64,000 bases of DNA from JASDSY01 sp041441465. GTDB lineage: Bacteria > Muiribacteriota > UBA9980. The position numbers and the translations under genes were made by a program. Under the pieces are notes generated by a model. The model ran no database searches and was not told where the DNA came from. It saw only the letters and a list, made by a program, of their open reading frames with translations. The stretch covers positions 62,001-126,000 of the forward strand of contig JASDSY010000012.1 of the NCBI GenBank assembly GCA_041441465.1, written 5' to 3'. Position 1 is the stretch's first letter. Every line of letters begins with the position of its first letter. This document shows positions 24,726 through 32,504 of this stretch, piece after piece.

Positions 24726-24851
24726 TATAAGCGGGTTGACCGCGAAGATATATCATATGCTGGATAGCTTTAATTCTCCGAAAATAACATAATCGCAAAA
24801 GCGGTTGTTGAATGTTTATTCATTCAAGCCGCCTGGCGGTTAAGAATAATG

Positions 24852-24886
24852 ACGGGGCCGATTTAAAAAATCGGCCCCGTTTTTTA
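24852..24886 (+). terminator. Strong intrinsic terminator
   Basis: ACGGGGCCGATTT (24852-24864) pairs with the mirror segment ending at 24880, 13 bp with a 3-nt loop, followed by a T-run (24880-24885). A further hairpin-forming segment with TTGAATG/CATTCAA arms lies just upstream, around 24800-24835. Confidence 0.88.
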
Positions 24887-24961
24887 TATTAAATATGCCG
24901 GAAACTGAAACCGGGATTTTTGCAAAAATATGCTTGAAATAAGAGGATGTGAAATGTTTTT

Positions 24962-26968
24962 ATGAGTACCCTTATAAAGGCGAGATTGGAGCTTTATAAA
25001 TTCATAAAGCCGTATCTTGCGAAAATATTTTTATCGATAGTTCTTTTAATAATCGTATCGGCCCTGTCGCTTATGGGACCGATAATAATAAAACGTCTTA
25101 TAGACGTCGATATAGCAAACGGATTGGAAAAAGGAATATGGATTTCTGGGGCTATGTATGTCGCCGCCCAGGTCGGAATCCTTATAATTACCTTTTTTCA
25201 GATGTTTTTACTCCAAAAAATCGGCGTTTCGATTATGTGTGATATAAAAAATCAATTATTTTCACATATCCTGAGACTGCCGGTGAAATATTTCGAGAAA
25301 AACCCCGCGGGTAAATTAATATCGCGAATCGAAAGCGATACCGAAACTCTGCGCCAGCTTTTTACCAATACAGCGGTGACATTATTTCAGGACCTTTTAA
25401 TGTTCGCCGGAATGCTCGGAGTTATGTTTTATTTGAGCGCACGCCTTACTATGATCGTGCTTTGCATACTGCCGTTTCTTTTTGTAGGCGCGTTTTATAT
25501 CCAGAAATATTTGCGCGAACGTTTTAAGCTCGCTCGTGAAAAAGCGTCGCTTGTGACGAAGTTTTTATCCGAATTCATAAGCGGCATGCAGTGCGTTCAG
25601 GCGTTTAATTATGAAAGCCATGCAGCGGTGCGAATGAATGAACAGAATACCGAAAAAAAGGAAACTTTTTTTAAGGCTGAGGTGCTTGAAATATTATTTC
25701 ATAATTCGATACTTATGGCCGAGGCTCTGACATTGTCTTGTGTCCTCTATTACGGCGGGTTTATGGCCATCGATAAATATCTTACGCTCGGTACGCTGAT
25801 ACTTTTCATAGGATATATCAGACAGTCGTTCGAACCTATAATAAGACTTTCGGAGCAGTTTAATATAATACAAAAATCGCAGGCGGCCGCTGAGAGAATA
25901 TTTGAAATACTTTTTCTCGAACGCGAAGATGAGTTTGAAAGCCTTGAAACTGGCTGCCAGGAAAAAACAGAGCCGAACGGCAAGAACGCTGCCGGTAAAA
26001 TAGCCGATGGTGAATTAAAGTTCATAAATCGCGGAGCATGTTCGAATGCGCCCGCAGAGTTTGAAAATTCGATCGAATTTAAGAACGTGATATTCAGTTA
26101 TGACGGAGAGAGGAACGTACTGGAAGATGTTTCTTTCAAAGTGAATAAAGGCGATAAAGTAGCGCTTGTCGGCCATACCGGGTCGGGAAAATCCACGATT
26201 CTGTCTTTGCTTCTGCGTTTTTACGAAAAAACTTCCGGACAAATATTGATCGACGGCCGTGACATATCCGATATCGGACTTTCGCGGCTGCGCGGGATGT
26301 TTTCGCTGGTATTGCAGGATGTCGTGCTGTTTCCGGGGCGTATTATAGACAATATAAAACTTTTGAAAAAGGAAATTTCGGCTGAAGATGTAAAAAAAGC
26401 GGCTTCCGCTGTAAATATGCTTGAATTTATAAATGGCAAGTCGGACGGGTTCGATACTGAAATCGCTGAGCGCGGAGCTAATCTGTCGATGGGTGAAAGG
26501 CAGCTTTTATCCTTCGCCCGCGCTCTTGCCTTTAATCCGCAGATACTGCTTCTCGACGAAGCGACTTCTTCGGTCGATCCTCATACCGAGGCGCTCATCC
26601 AGGATGCGCTCCTTAAAATCCAGAAAGACCGCACGTCCATAATTGTCGCTCACAGGCTTTCGACGATTGTAAACGCGGATAAAATAATAGTTCTGGATGC
26701 GGGCAGAATCGCCGAGGCAGGCACTCACTCCGAATTACTGGAAAAAGGCGGAATTTACAAGAAACTTTATGAACGTCAATCGCGGGCGCATTTGAAAAAC
26801 GATCTTCCGTTTGAAGAAAATGTGAAAAATCCTGCCGAAGCTGAAATTCCGGAGGATGAAACGGCGGATTACGGTTTATATGGGCAAGGTCAAAATCAGG
26901 ATATTTTAAAATTAAATGAAAATGAGTATAAATCTGAATTAGCGGCTGACGCCGTAACGCGCGGATAA
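24962..26968 (+). CDS. ABC exporter half-transporter (canonical-site subunit)
   Basis: Six membrane segments (about 18-310) are followed by a nucleotide-binding domain with Walker A GHTGSGKST, signature LSMGE and Walker B LLLDEATSSVD with the catalytic Glu, then the H-loop AHRLS. The signature is altered (LSMGE, not LSGGQ). Between the domains is a charged insert (about 330-365), and a 70-residue acidic tail ends the protein. Paired with the next gene it should form a heterodimeric exporter of the TM287/288 or BmrCD type. Substrate unknown: drug, lipid or peptide. Confidence 0.87.
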   Translation: MSTLIKARLELYKFIKPYLAKIFLSIVLLIIVSALSLMGPIIIKRLIDVDIANGLEKGIWISGAMYVAAQVGILIITFFQMFLLQKIGVSIMCDIKNQLFSHILRLPVKYFEKNPAGKLISRIESDTETLRQLFTNTAVTLFQDLLMFAGMLGVMFYLSARLTMIVLCILPFLFVGAFYIQKYLRERFKLAREKASLVTKFLSEFISGMQCVQAFNYESHAAVRMNEQNTEKKETFFKAEVLEILFHNSILMAEALTLSCVLYYGGFMAIDKYLTLGTLILFIGYIRQSFEPIIRLSEQFNIIQKSQAAAERIFEILFLEREDEFESLETGCQEKTEPNGKNAAGKIADGELKFINRGACSNAPAEFENSIEFKNVIFSYDGERNVLEDVSFKVNKGDKVALVGHTGSGKSTILSLLLRFYEKTSGQILIDGRDISDIGLSRLRGMFSLVLQDVVLFPGRIIDNIKLLKKEISAEDVKKAASAVNMLEFINGKSDGFDTEIAERGANLSMGERQLLSFARALAFNPQILLLDEATSSVDPHTEALIQDALLKIQKDRTSIIVAHRLSTIVNADKIIVLDAGRIAEAGTHSELLEKGGIYKKLYERQSRAHLKNDLPFEENVKNPAEAEIPEDETADYGLYGQGQNQDILKLNENEYKSELAADAVTRG

Positions 26969-27046
26969 CTTTCCGGATTTATTTCGGAAGAAAAAACACA
27001 GCGGAATAAATTAATCCGAGACTACTTTTGAAATATTAGCAAAGAA

Positions 27047-27148
27047 ACCCGGCCGGGTAAAAATCGAATAAGATTATATGACGTCCGGGATTACCTTAAA
27101 AATTTTTAAAAGTCATTGTTTGATTAATTGAAGATTCCGATTCGGAAT
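27047..27148. repeat. Two short palindromes between the exporter genes
   Basis: ACCCGGCCGGGT (27047-27058) and ATTCCGA-T-TCGGAAT (27134-27148) are perfect inverted repeats in the 210-bp gap before the second exporter gene. They could be operators or hairpins; nothing else is evident in the gap apart from a GGGAGG ribosome site at its end. Confidence 0.35.
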
Positions 27149-27178
27149 TAAATTTATGCGCGGCAGGGAGGAATTTTT

Positions 27179-28906
27179 ATGGAACAATTAAAGTGGGTGC
27201 TTGGTTTTTGGCGCCCTTACAAAATAAAAGCAATTTTAATAGTGATTTTAACGTTTGTGTATGGCGGATTCGCGATCTGCTATCCTTTGATCTTTAAGTA
27301 TATAATCGACAGTTTGAATCAGGGCCTTTCGAACTCGAATATTATAAAATTCGTACTGATTTTATTCGCGTGCGGAATTTGCACGGCGCTTGCGTATATG
27401 TATTTGCAGCGAAACAGGCTTACGATGAATCTTACTCTCGAGCGTGATATCAGAAATCGTACATTTGGTTTGCTTTCGAGGTTCGGTTCAAAATTTTATC
27501 AGAAATTTCCGACCGGCGATATTGTGACTCGCCTTATGGACGAGCTCGAGCAGCTTTGCCATCTGTGCTCGTCCGGAATATTCCGCTTTTTGCAGATATG
27601 GATTACGATAATTTTTACCGTGGCGGTTTTAATAGCGTTGAGCCTTAAGCTGACGCTGCTTTCGACCGTCCCGCTTTTACTCGTTTTTGTATTTTATATG
27701 TCGCAGGACCAGAACTTTTTTGCGAAAAATAAAGCGATGCGCGACGCGGTTTCGGAAGTGAATAACGCTATCGAAACATGCTTTTCGGGAATTAATGTCG
27801 TGAAATCCTACTGCATAGAAGGCGAACAGGAACAATATTTCGGCGAAGTAATGCAGGTGCGTAAGGAAAGGGAAATAGAGCTTCTCAAACTCGAGCAGAA
27901 AATGCAATTTCTTTACGGCGCCATGAGCCAGGTCGGCATGTTCGTAATAGTTCTTTACGGCGGTTTTATGGTTTTAAACAAGGAAATAACGCTTGGCAGT
28001 TTCGTCGCTTTTTCAAATTATATAATGGTGCTTGCCGGGCCTTTAATGGAAATAGGCTGGTTTCTCTCGTCGTTTAGAAAAGGTTTTGTCACGGTGAACA
28101 GGCTTATTGAAATCGAACGTGAAATGCCGCAGATCGTTGAAGCTGACGTTCCGGCGGCGCCGGATTTTAATTGCGGAAACGGGAAATGCCTGCTTGAATT
28201 TAAGAATGTTGGATTTAATTACGGCGAGGCTTTCGCTTTAAAAGATATAGTTATGACGGTTGAGAAGGGAAGAAAAATAGCAATTGTCGGCGGCTTTGGT
28301 TCCGGAAAAACGACGCTTTTAAGCATGGTCATGCGTTTCAACGATCCGGTTTCAGGAGAGGTGCGGCTATCGGGCGAAAATCTAAAAAAACTATCGCTCA
28401 AGGGCATTCGTGAAAATACAGGATATGTGCCGCAGGATTGCTATCTTTTTTCGGGCACGATACTTGAAAATATTTCTTTCGGGCGTGAATATAGCGCTGA
28501 TGAGCTCGACAGGGCGCTCGAAACAGCTCAACTGAAAGATACGTTGACTACATTCCGCCGCGGCCTCGATGAGGAAATCGGCATAAGGGGCCTTTCTCTT
28601 TCGGGCGGGCAGAAACAGCGCGTATCGATTGCGCGCGCGATTCTGAAATCGCCTGAAATATTGATATTGGACGACGCTACATCGAGTCTTGACAATAAAA
28701 CCGAAGATAATTTCTGGAGTCTGATAAAGCGCAATTACGACAAAACAACCGTGCTATTCACATCGCACAGGGTAAATACTATAAAGTATGCCGATAAAAT
28801 ATATGTTTTAGACAAAGGAAAAATAGCGGACAGCGGATCATTTGACCATTTAATGCAAAATTCTATGATTTTTAAGAAATTAATCCAGAAAAAGGATGAG
28901 GATTAA
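27179..28906 (+). CDS. ABC exporter half-transporter (degenerate-site subunit)
   Basis: The 575-residue protein has six membrane segments and a nucleotide-binding domain with Walker A GGFGSGKTT, a full LSGGQ signature and Walker B LILDDATSSLD, where Asp replaces the catalytic Glu. The pattern is complementary to the upstream gene. This protein's Walker sites plus the partner's LSMGE make the degenerate site. The partner's Walker sites plus this LSGGQ make the active one. That is the hallmark of heterodimeric type IV exporters. The 19-nt gap to rsgA suggests co-transcription. Confidence 0.88.
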   Translation: MEQLKWVLGFWRPYKIKAILIVILTFVYGGFAICYPLIFKYIIDSLNQGLSNSNIIKFVLILFACGICTALAYMYLQRNRLTMNLTLERDIRNRTFGLLSRFGSKFYQKFPTGDIVTRLMDELEQLCHLCSSGIFRFLQIWITIIFTVAVLIALSLKLTLLSTVPLLLVFVFYMSQDQNFFAKNKAMRDAVSEVNNAIETCFSGINVVKSYCIEGEQEQYFGEVMQVRKEREIELLKLEQKMQFLYGAMSQVGMFVIVLYGGFMVLNKEITLGSFVAFSNYIMVLAGPLMEIGWFLSSFRKGFVTVNRLIEIEREMPQIVEADVPAAPDFNCGNGKCLLEFKNVGFNYGEAFALKDIVMTVEKGRKIAIVGGFGSGKTTLLSMVMRFNDPVSGEVRLSGENLKKLSLKGIRENTGYVPQDCYLFSGTILENISFGREYSADELDRALETAQLKDTLTTFRRGLDEEIGIRGLSLSGGQKQRVSIARAILKSPEILILDDATSSLDNKTEDNFWSLIKRNYDKTTVLFTSHRVNTIKYADKIYVLDKGKIADSGSFDHLMQNSMIFKKLIQKKDED

Positions 28907-28924
28907 AATTTAAGGAGAAATATA

Positions 28925-30025
28925 ATGGAATTAAATAAATTAGGTTTTAATGATTATTTTCGCGCTTTTTTTTCGGAATATGAAGGTAATACGGAAACCG
29001 GCACAGCGATGCTGCCCGGCAGGATTTTTTCAGAGCATCGTAATTTTTACGGTATTTATACGGAAACCGGCGAACTTCTCGGTGAAATATCCGGAAAGAT
29101 GAGGTTTAGCGCGAAAACTCGCGAAGATTATCCGGCCGTCGGAGATTTTGTGGCGGTAAGCGAGAGGCCCGGTAACGAGGCTACGATTCACGCCATATTG
29201 CCGCGCAGGAATAAATTCTCGCGGTTGGCTCCGCGTGCCGGCGGCAGCTCGAAAACTGAAGAGCAGATAATCGCGGCCAACCTCGACATGGTTTTAATAG
29301 TTACCGCGCTTGAAAATGACTTCAGCTTGAGGCGCATCGAGCGTTACCTCACTCTCGCTTATGATAATGAAATAAAGCCTTTAATCGTACTTTCAAAAGC
29401 AGACCTGTGCCAGGATCTTCCGGCTAAGATCGCAGAAGTCGAAAGTATCGCTTTTGGCGTCGATATAGTAGCGGTCAGTTCACTGACCGGTTATGGAATT
29501 AGCGAACTGAAAAAATATTTTTTGCCGGCTAAAACTCTTGCCATTCTAGGCTCGTCAGGTGTCGGTAAATCGACGCTTATTAACATGGCGGCAGGCTGCG
29601 ATATTCGTAAAGTTAGTGAAGTGAGGGAATGTGACGGCAAAGGGCGTCATACGACGACCAGTCGTGAATTGATAACGCTTCCTGGCGGCGCATTGATAAT
29701 AGATACTCCGGGAATGCGCGAACTGCAGCTATGGGACGGCGCCGACGGCCTTTCGAATCTGTTCGAAGATATAGAAAGTATCGCCGCGGGCTGCAAATTC
29801 AGCGACTGCACTCACGTATCAGAACCCGGCTGCGCGGTTTTAAAGGCGCTTGACGAAGGAGTTATCGATTCCGGACGCTTCAAAAGCTATAACAAAATGA
29901 AACGCGAAGCGGCATATGCGGCAACTCAGGTCGACACGCGCGCGCGGCTCGAGGAGCAGAAAAAGTGGAAAAACATAGCGAAATTGGTTCGCAATTTTTC
30001 GAAAGAAACGCGTTATAAATTATGA
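28925..30025 (+). CDS. rsgA: Ribosome small subunit-dependent GTPase A
   Basis: RsgA helps late 30S maturation. The GTPase is circularly permuted, as in the family: G4 LSKADL (near residue 158) precedes G1 GSSGVGKST (near 208) and G3 DTPGM (near 260). An N-terminal OB-fold (about 25-105) contains the segment ILPRRNKFSR, and a C-terminal zinc site has CKFSDCTH and a following Cys (EPGC). Length 366 is normal. AGGAGA lies before the ATG. Confidence 0.93.
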   Translation: MELNKLGFNDYFRAFFSEYEGNTETGTAMLPGRIFSEHRNFYGIYTETGELLGEISGKMRFSAKTREDYPAVGDFVAVSERPGNEATIHAILPRRNKFSRLAPRAGGSSKTEEQIIAANLDMVLIVTALENDFSLRRIERYLTLAYDNEIKPLIVLSKADLCQDLPAKIAEVESIAFGVDIVAVSSLTGYGISELKKYFLPAKTLAILGSSGVGKSTLINMAAGCDIRKVSEVRECDGKGRHTTTSRELITLPGGALIIDTPGMRELQLWDGADGLSNLFEDIESIAAGCKFSDCTHVSEPGCAVLKALDEGVIDSGRFKSYNKMKREAAYAATQVDTRARLEEQKKWKNIAKLVRNFSKETRYKL

Positions 30026-30082
30026 ACGTCAGTCTTTGAATTAATGTTTGGAATTTTGATGAACATTTTTTGATCGGCTAAG

Positions 30083-30130
30083 TTATTTTCTGAAAGCCGG
30101 CTTTAAAATCAGCCGGTTTTCAGAAAATAA
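30083..30130. repeat. Long hairpin downstream of rsgA
   Basis: Twenty consecutive pairs with one G-U (arms 30083-30102 and 30111-30130, core GAAAGCCGGCT/AGCCGGTTTTC) enclose an 8-nt loop. No U-tract follows, although both arms are T- and A-rich at the base. It is 57 nt after the rsgA stop and may protect or process the 3' end. The rest of the gap to the next gene (30131-30419) has only a small CTCGGG-AA-CCCGAG palindrome (30215-30228) and a TATAAT at 30358-30363 without a good -35. Confidence 0.6.
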
Positions 30131-30383
30131 TCAATTTGATATTTTATTTCATTCATATTGGTTGAATAAAATTCAGTTTTATATTATCATGCCGGTATAA
30201 AATGAGTATGATAACTCGGGAACCCGAGCGCAAATTAGAATATCTTTAATGGAATTGATTTGGCGTTACAAAAAACTAAACTGCATGATTTAGTATATTA
30301 TGATTTTCTAATTTGTTTTTATAACATTTTGTGGATAGGTTCATAGTATTTTTAACTTATAATTTTAATACTCCGGACTTTAT

Positions 30384-32048
30384 ATGCCGGACTGTCAAAA
30401 TAAAAAACGGCGGTGTAATATGGCTGAAAATAACCAAAGAATAACATTTTACAGGCACGTATTTTTCGCGATAATATTCGCGTTTATCGCGGCGGATTTT
30501 TTTCAATCAGCGTTCGCGCTTTTGGCGAATGATTTATTTTTAAATCAAGAGCCGTATTTTGAAGTGGTAAAGGTAAATCAGGCTTCGAATGGCGCCGATA
30601 TGCTGTTTAAAGTTTTTCCGGGGTTTTCGATAATAATTACCTGTATAAAAATTACAATGTTTTTTTGGCTTTATTTTAAATTAAGGCCAATATACAGGCT
30701 GGTTTGCTTAAAAGATATTTCCGTGCGTGAAAGCGCGAAAAAAGCGTTCGATAATGTTTATTCTATAATATGTTTCTTTTTTTTGACAAATACGTTTACT
30801 GAAATTTCTAAATTTATTTTGAGAATAATAATAGTTAATGGATGTTTTACTTTGCGTGAAAACGGAATTAATCTTGTTTCATTCGCTTTTCAAACTTATT
30901 ATGCCGTATATTTTGCCATAATTTATCTCGACCCGATTTTATTCACTAAAATTGCTGATAAATTCTATGAGGGCGATGAAATTTATTCGAAAAAAGATGT
31001 CCGCGGCGTGAGCATAAAAGTAAGGATATTTTCTACTATTTTGAATTTATTGATTATTCCGATGCTGTTAATTGCCGGGTTCGCTTTGGAGATACCGGAT
31101 TTGAATTATGAAAAGTTAACGAATCTGCCTGGAATGAGCGAACTAAAAAACAGCCTGATAACAGTTTTGAAAGCTAAAATTTACCTGATCGGCGTGGTAA
31201 TCGTTTCGTTGGTTTATTCGATCGGATATATCGAAATGCTTTATAAGTCGATTCAACGCCCGATCGACGAACTTATAAAAAAGATGGAAAGACTGGCTTC
31301 CGGCGATTATGAAGTTAAAACTACAGTTCTTTCCGCCGATGAAATCGGCAATTTAAAATCTAATTTCAATCAAATGGTCGCGGGTTTGAAAGAACGCGAA
31401 AATTTACGTGAGACATTCGGTAAATATGTTTCGATAGAAATCGCACGCCATCTTATGAATTCGGAAAAAATAAATCTTGGCGGCGAGGAAATAAACGCGA
31501 CTATCTTATTTTCTGATATAAGAAACTTTACTTCCATGAGTGAAAAAATGAGCGCGGCCGAGGTAGTCGAGATGCTTAACGAATATTTCGCATATATAAC
31601 CGAACCGATACTTGAAAATAACGGTGTAATAAATAAATTCATAGGCGATGCCGTAATGGCGATATACACTCCGCATTTGGGTTCGAAAAATCATGTCGAA
31701 GACTCTATTAAAAGCGCTGTCGGGATGAGGAAGAAACTCGAAGAACTTAATTCTAAAAAAAAGTTCCCTTTCGAAATAAGCTTCGGCGTCGGTATTCATA
31801 CCGGGCCGCTTGTAGCCGGTAATATCGGTACGAAAAGCCGCCTGGAATATACGGTGATCGGCGATACTGTAAATGTGGCGTCGCGTATAGAATCTGAAAA
31901 TAAAACTTTTAAAAGCGATATATTGATAAGCGAAAATGTTTTTGAAGCGATTGAACCGGAATTAAAAAAATCTTTTTCATTTGAAAAATGTTCGCCTGTA
32001 ACGGTAAAGGGCAAAGAAAAACCGCTTATGCTTTATAAGATTGGCTGA
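30384..32048 (+). CDS. Membrane-bound class III adenylate/guanylate cyclase with HAMP domain
   Basis: About six hydrophobic segments occupy residues 25-285, followed by HAMP (about 285-340, QRPIDELIKKMERLASGDY) and a class III cyclase domain (about 355-554). Both metal aspartates are present (FSDIRNFT and FIGDAVMA), as are the Lys of NKFIGD, YTVIGDTVN, and the Asn/Arg pair in VNVASRIE. This supports an active enzyme making cAMP (or cGMP). The first ATG is at 30384; the ATG at 30420, preceded by GGCGGTG, is a likelier start and removes 12 residues. A second cyclase of different build lies at the window end. Confidence 0.88.
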   Translation: MPDCQNKKRRCNMAENNQRITFYRHVFFAIIFAFIAADFFQSAFALLANDLFLNQEPYFEVVKVNQASNGADMLFKVFPGFSIIITCIKITMFFWLYFKLRPIYRLVCLKDISVRESAKKAFDNVYSIICFFFLTNTFTEISKFILRIIIVNGCFTLRENGINLVSFAFQTYYAVYFAIIYLDPILFTKIADKFYEGDEIYSKKDVRGVSIKVRIFSTILNLLIIPMLLIAGFALEIPDLNYEKLTNLPGMSELKNSLITVLKAKIYLIGVVIVSLVYSIGYIEMLYKSIQRPIDELIKKMERLASGDYEVKTTVLSADEIGNLKSNFNQMVAGLKERENLRETFGKYVSIEIARHLMNSEKINLGGEEINATILFSDIRNFTSMSEKMSAAEVVEMLNEYFAYITEPILENNGVINKFIGDAVMAIYTPHLGSKNHVEDSIKSAVGMRKKLEELNSKKKFPFEISFGVGIHTGPLVAGNIGTKSRLEYTVIGDTVNVASRIESENKTFKSDILISENVFEAIEPELKKSFSFEKCSPVTVKGKEKPLMLYKIG

Positions 32049-32143
32049 CGGCCCGGTAAAATATTGCGTCGAAATTAAATTAAGTTAAAAAATAAAATAT
32101 TTTCTAAAAAAGCGGCTTTTAACGGCTGCAAAAAATTAAAATT

Positions 32144-32504
32144 GAGGTGAAAAAATGCGCAAATAATCCTTTTAAGGCTTATCAAAAATTAACCTGGAAA
32201 TAAAAATTTTTATTAAATATTTTCGGCCGTCTTTTATGAATGTTCGAATTTATCTGCGTTTTCTTAATTTTGAAGTGCAGAGTTATTTTTATGGTTAATT
32301 TTAACGGAAAAGTTTTTCCGGCGCTTCTGCATGACGCGAAGGCGCTTATTATTTTATTGATCGATAGCCGGATAAGGATTATATTGTGTACGCACTAAAG
32401 TAAACCGTGGCTCAATAAGCTGCCGCCGGGTATTTTAAATAGCGCTATGCGATGTTTGGCTTGTCCAAAATCCTTTCCGGCTCGATTCGGGAGGGATTTT
32501 TATG
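32144..32504 (+). promoter_or_regulatory. Ribosome-mediated attenuator leader of the ABC-F gene
   Basis: Four RNA segments can pair in alternative ways. Segment 1 (32163-32171, overlapping the leader ORF stop) is complementary over 9 bp to segment 2 (32374-32382). Segment 2 with its upstream part (32366-32380, one bulged T) is complementary over 14 bp to segment 3 (32469-32482). Segment 3 (32467-32479) also pairs over 13 bp, with two G-U, to segment 4 (32488-32500), which contains the Shine-Dalgarno GGGAGGG. A ribosome stalled on the leader ORF would block segment 1, letting 2 pair with 3 and freeing the ribosome site. The pairings are read from sequence; the mechanism is inferred. Confidence 0.65.
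32155..32166 (+). CDS. Three-codon leader ORF (Met-Arg-Lys-stop)
   Basis: ATG CGC AAA TAA follows a good ribosome site GAGGTGA (32144-32150) with 4-5 nt spacing, 335 nt before the ABC-F start. Its stop codon lies inside the first pairing segment of the leader. Very short leader ORFs are a known feature of inducible ribosome-protection and rRNA-methylase genes. Confidence 0.55.
   Translation: MRK

Noticed and set aside
32049..32143. Promoter for the ABC-F leader
   Set aside because: Several A/T-rich hexamers exist, but none forms a -35/-10 pair with acceptable spacing, so no promoter is claimed.
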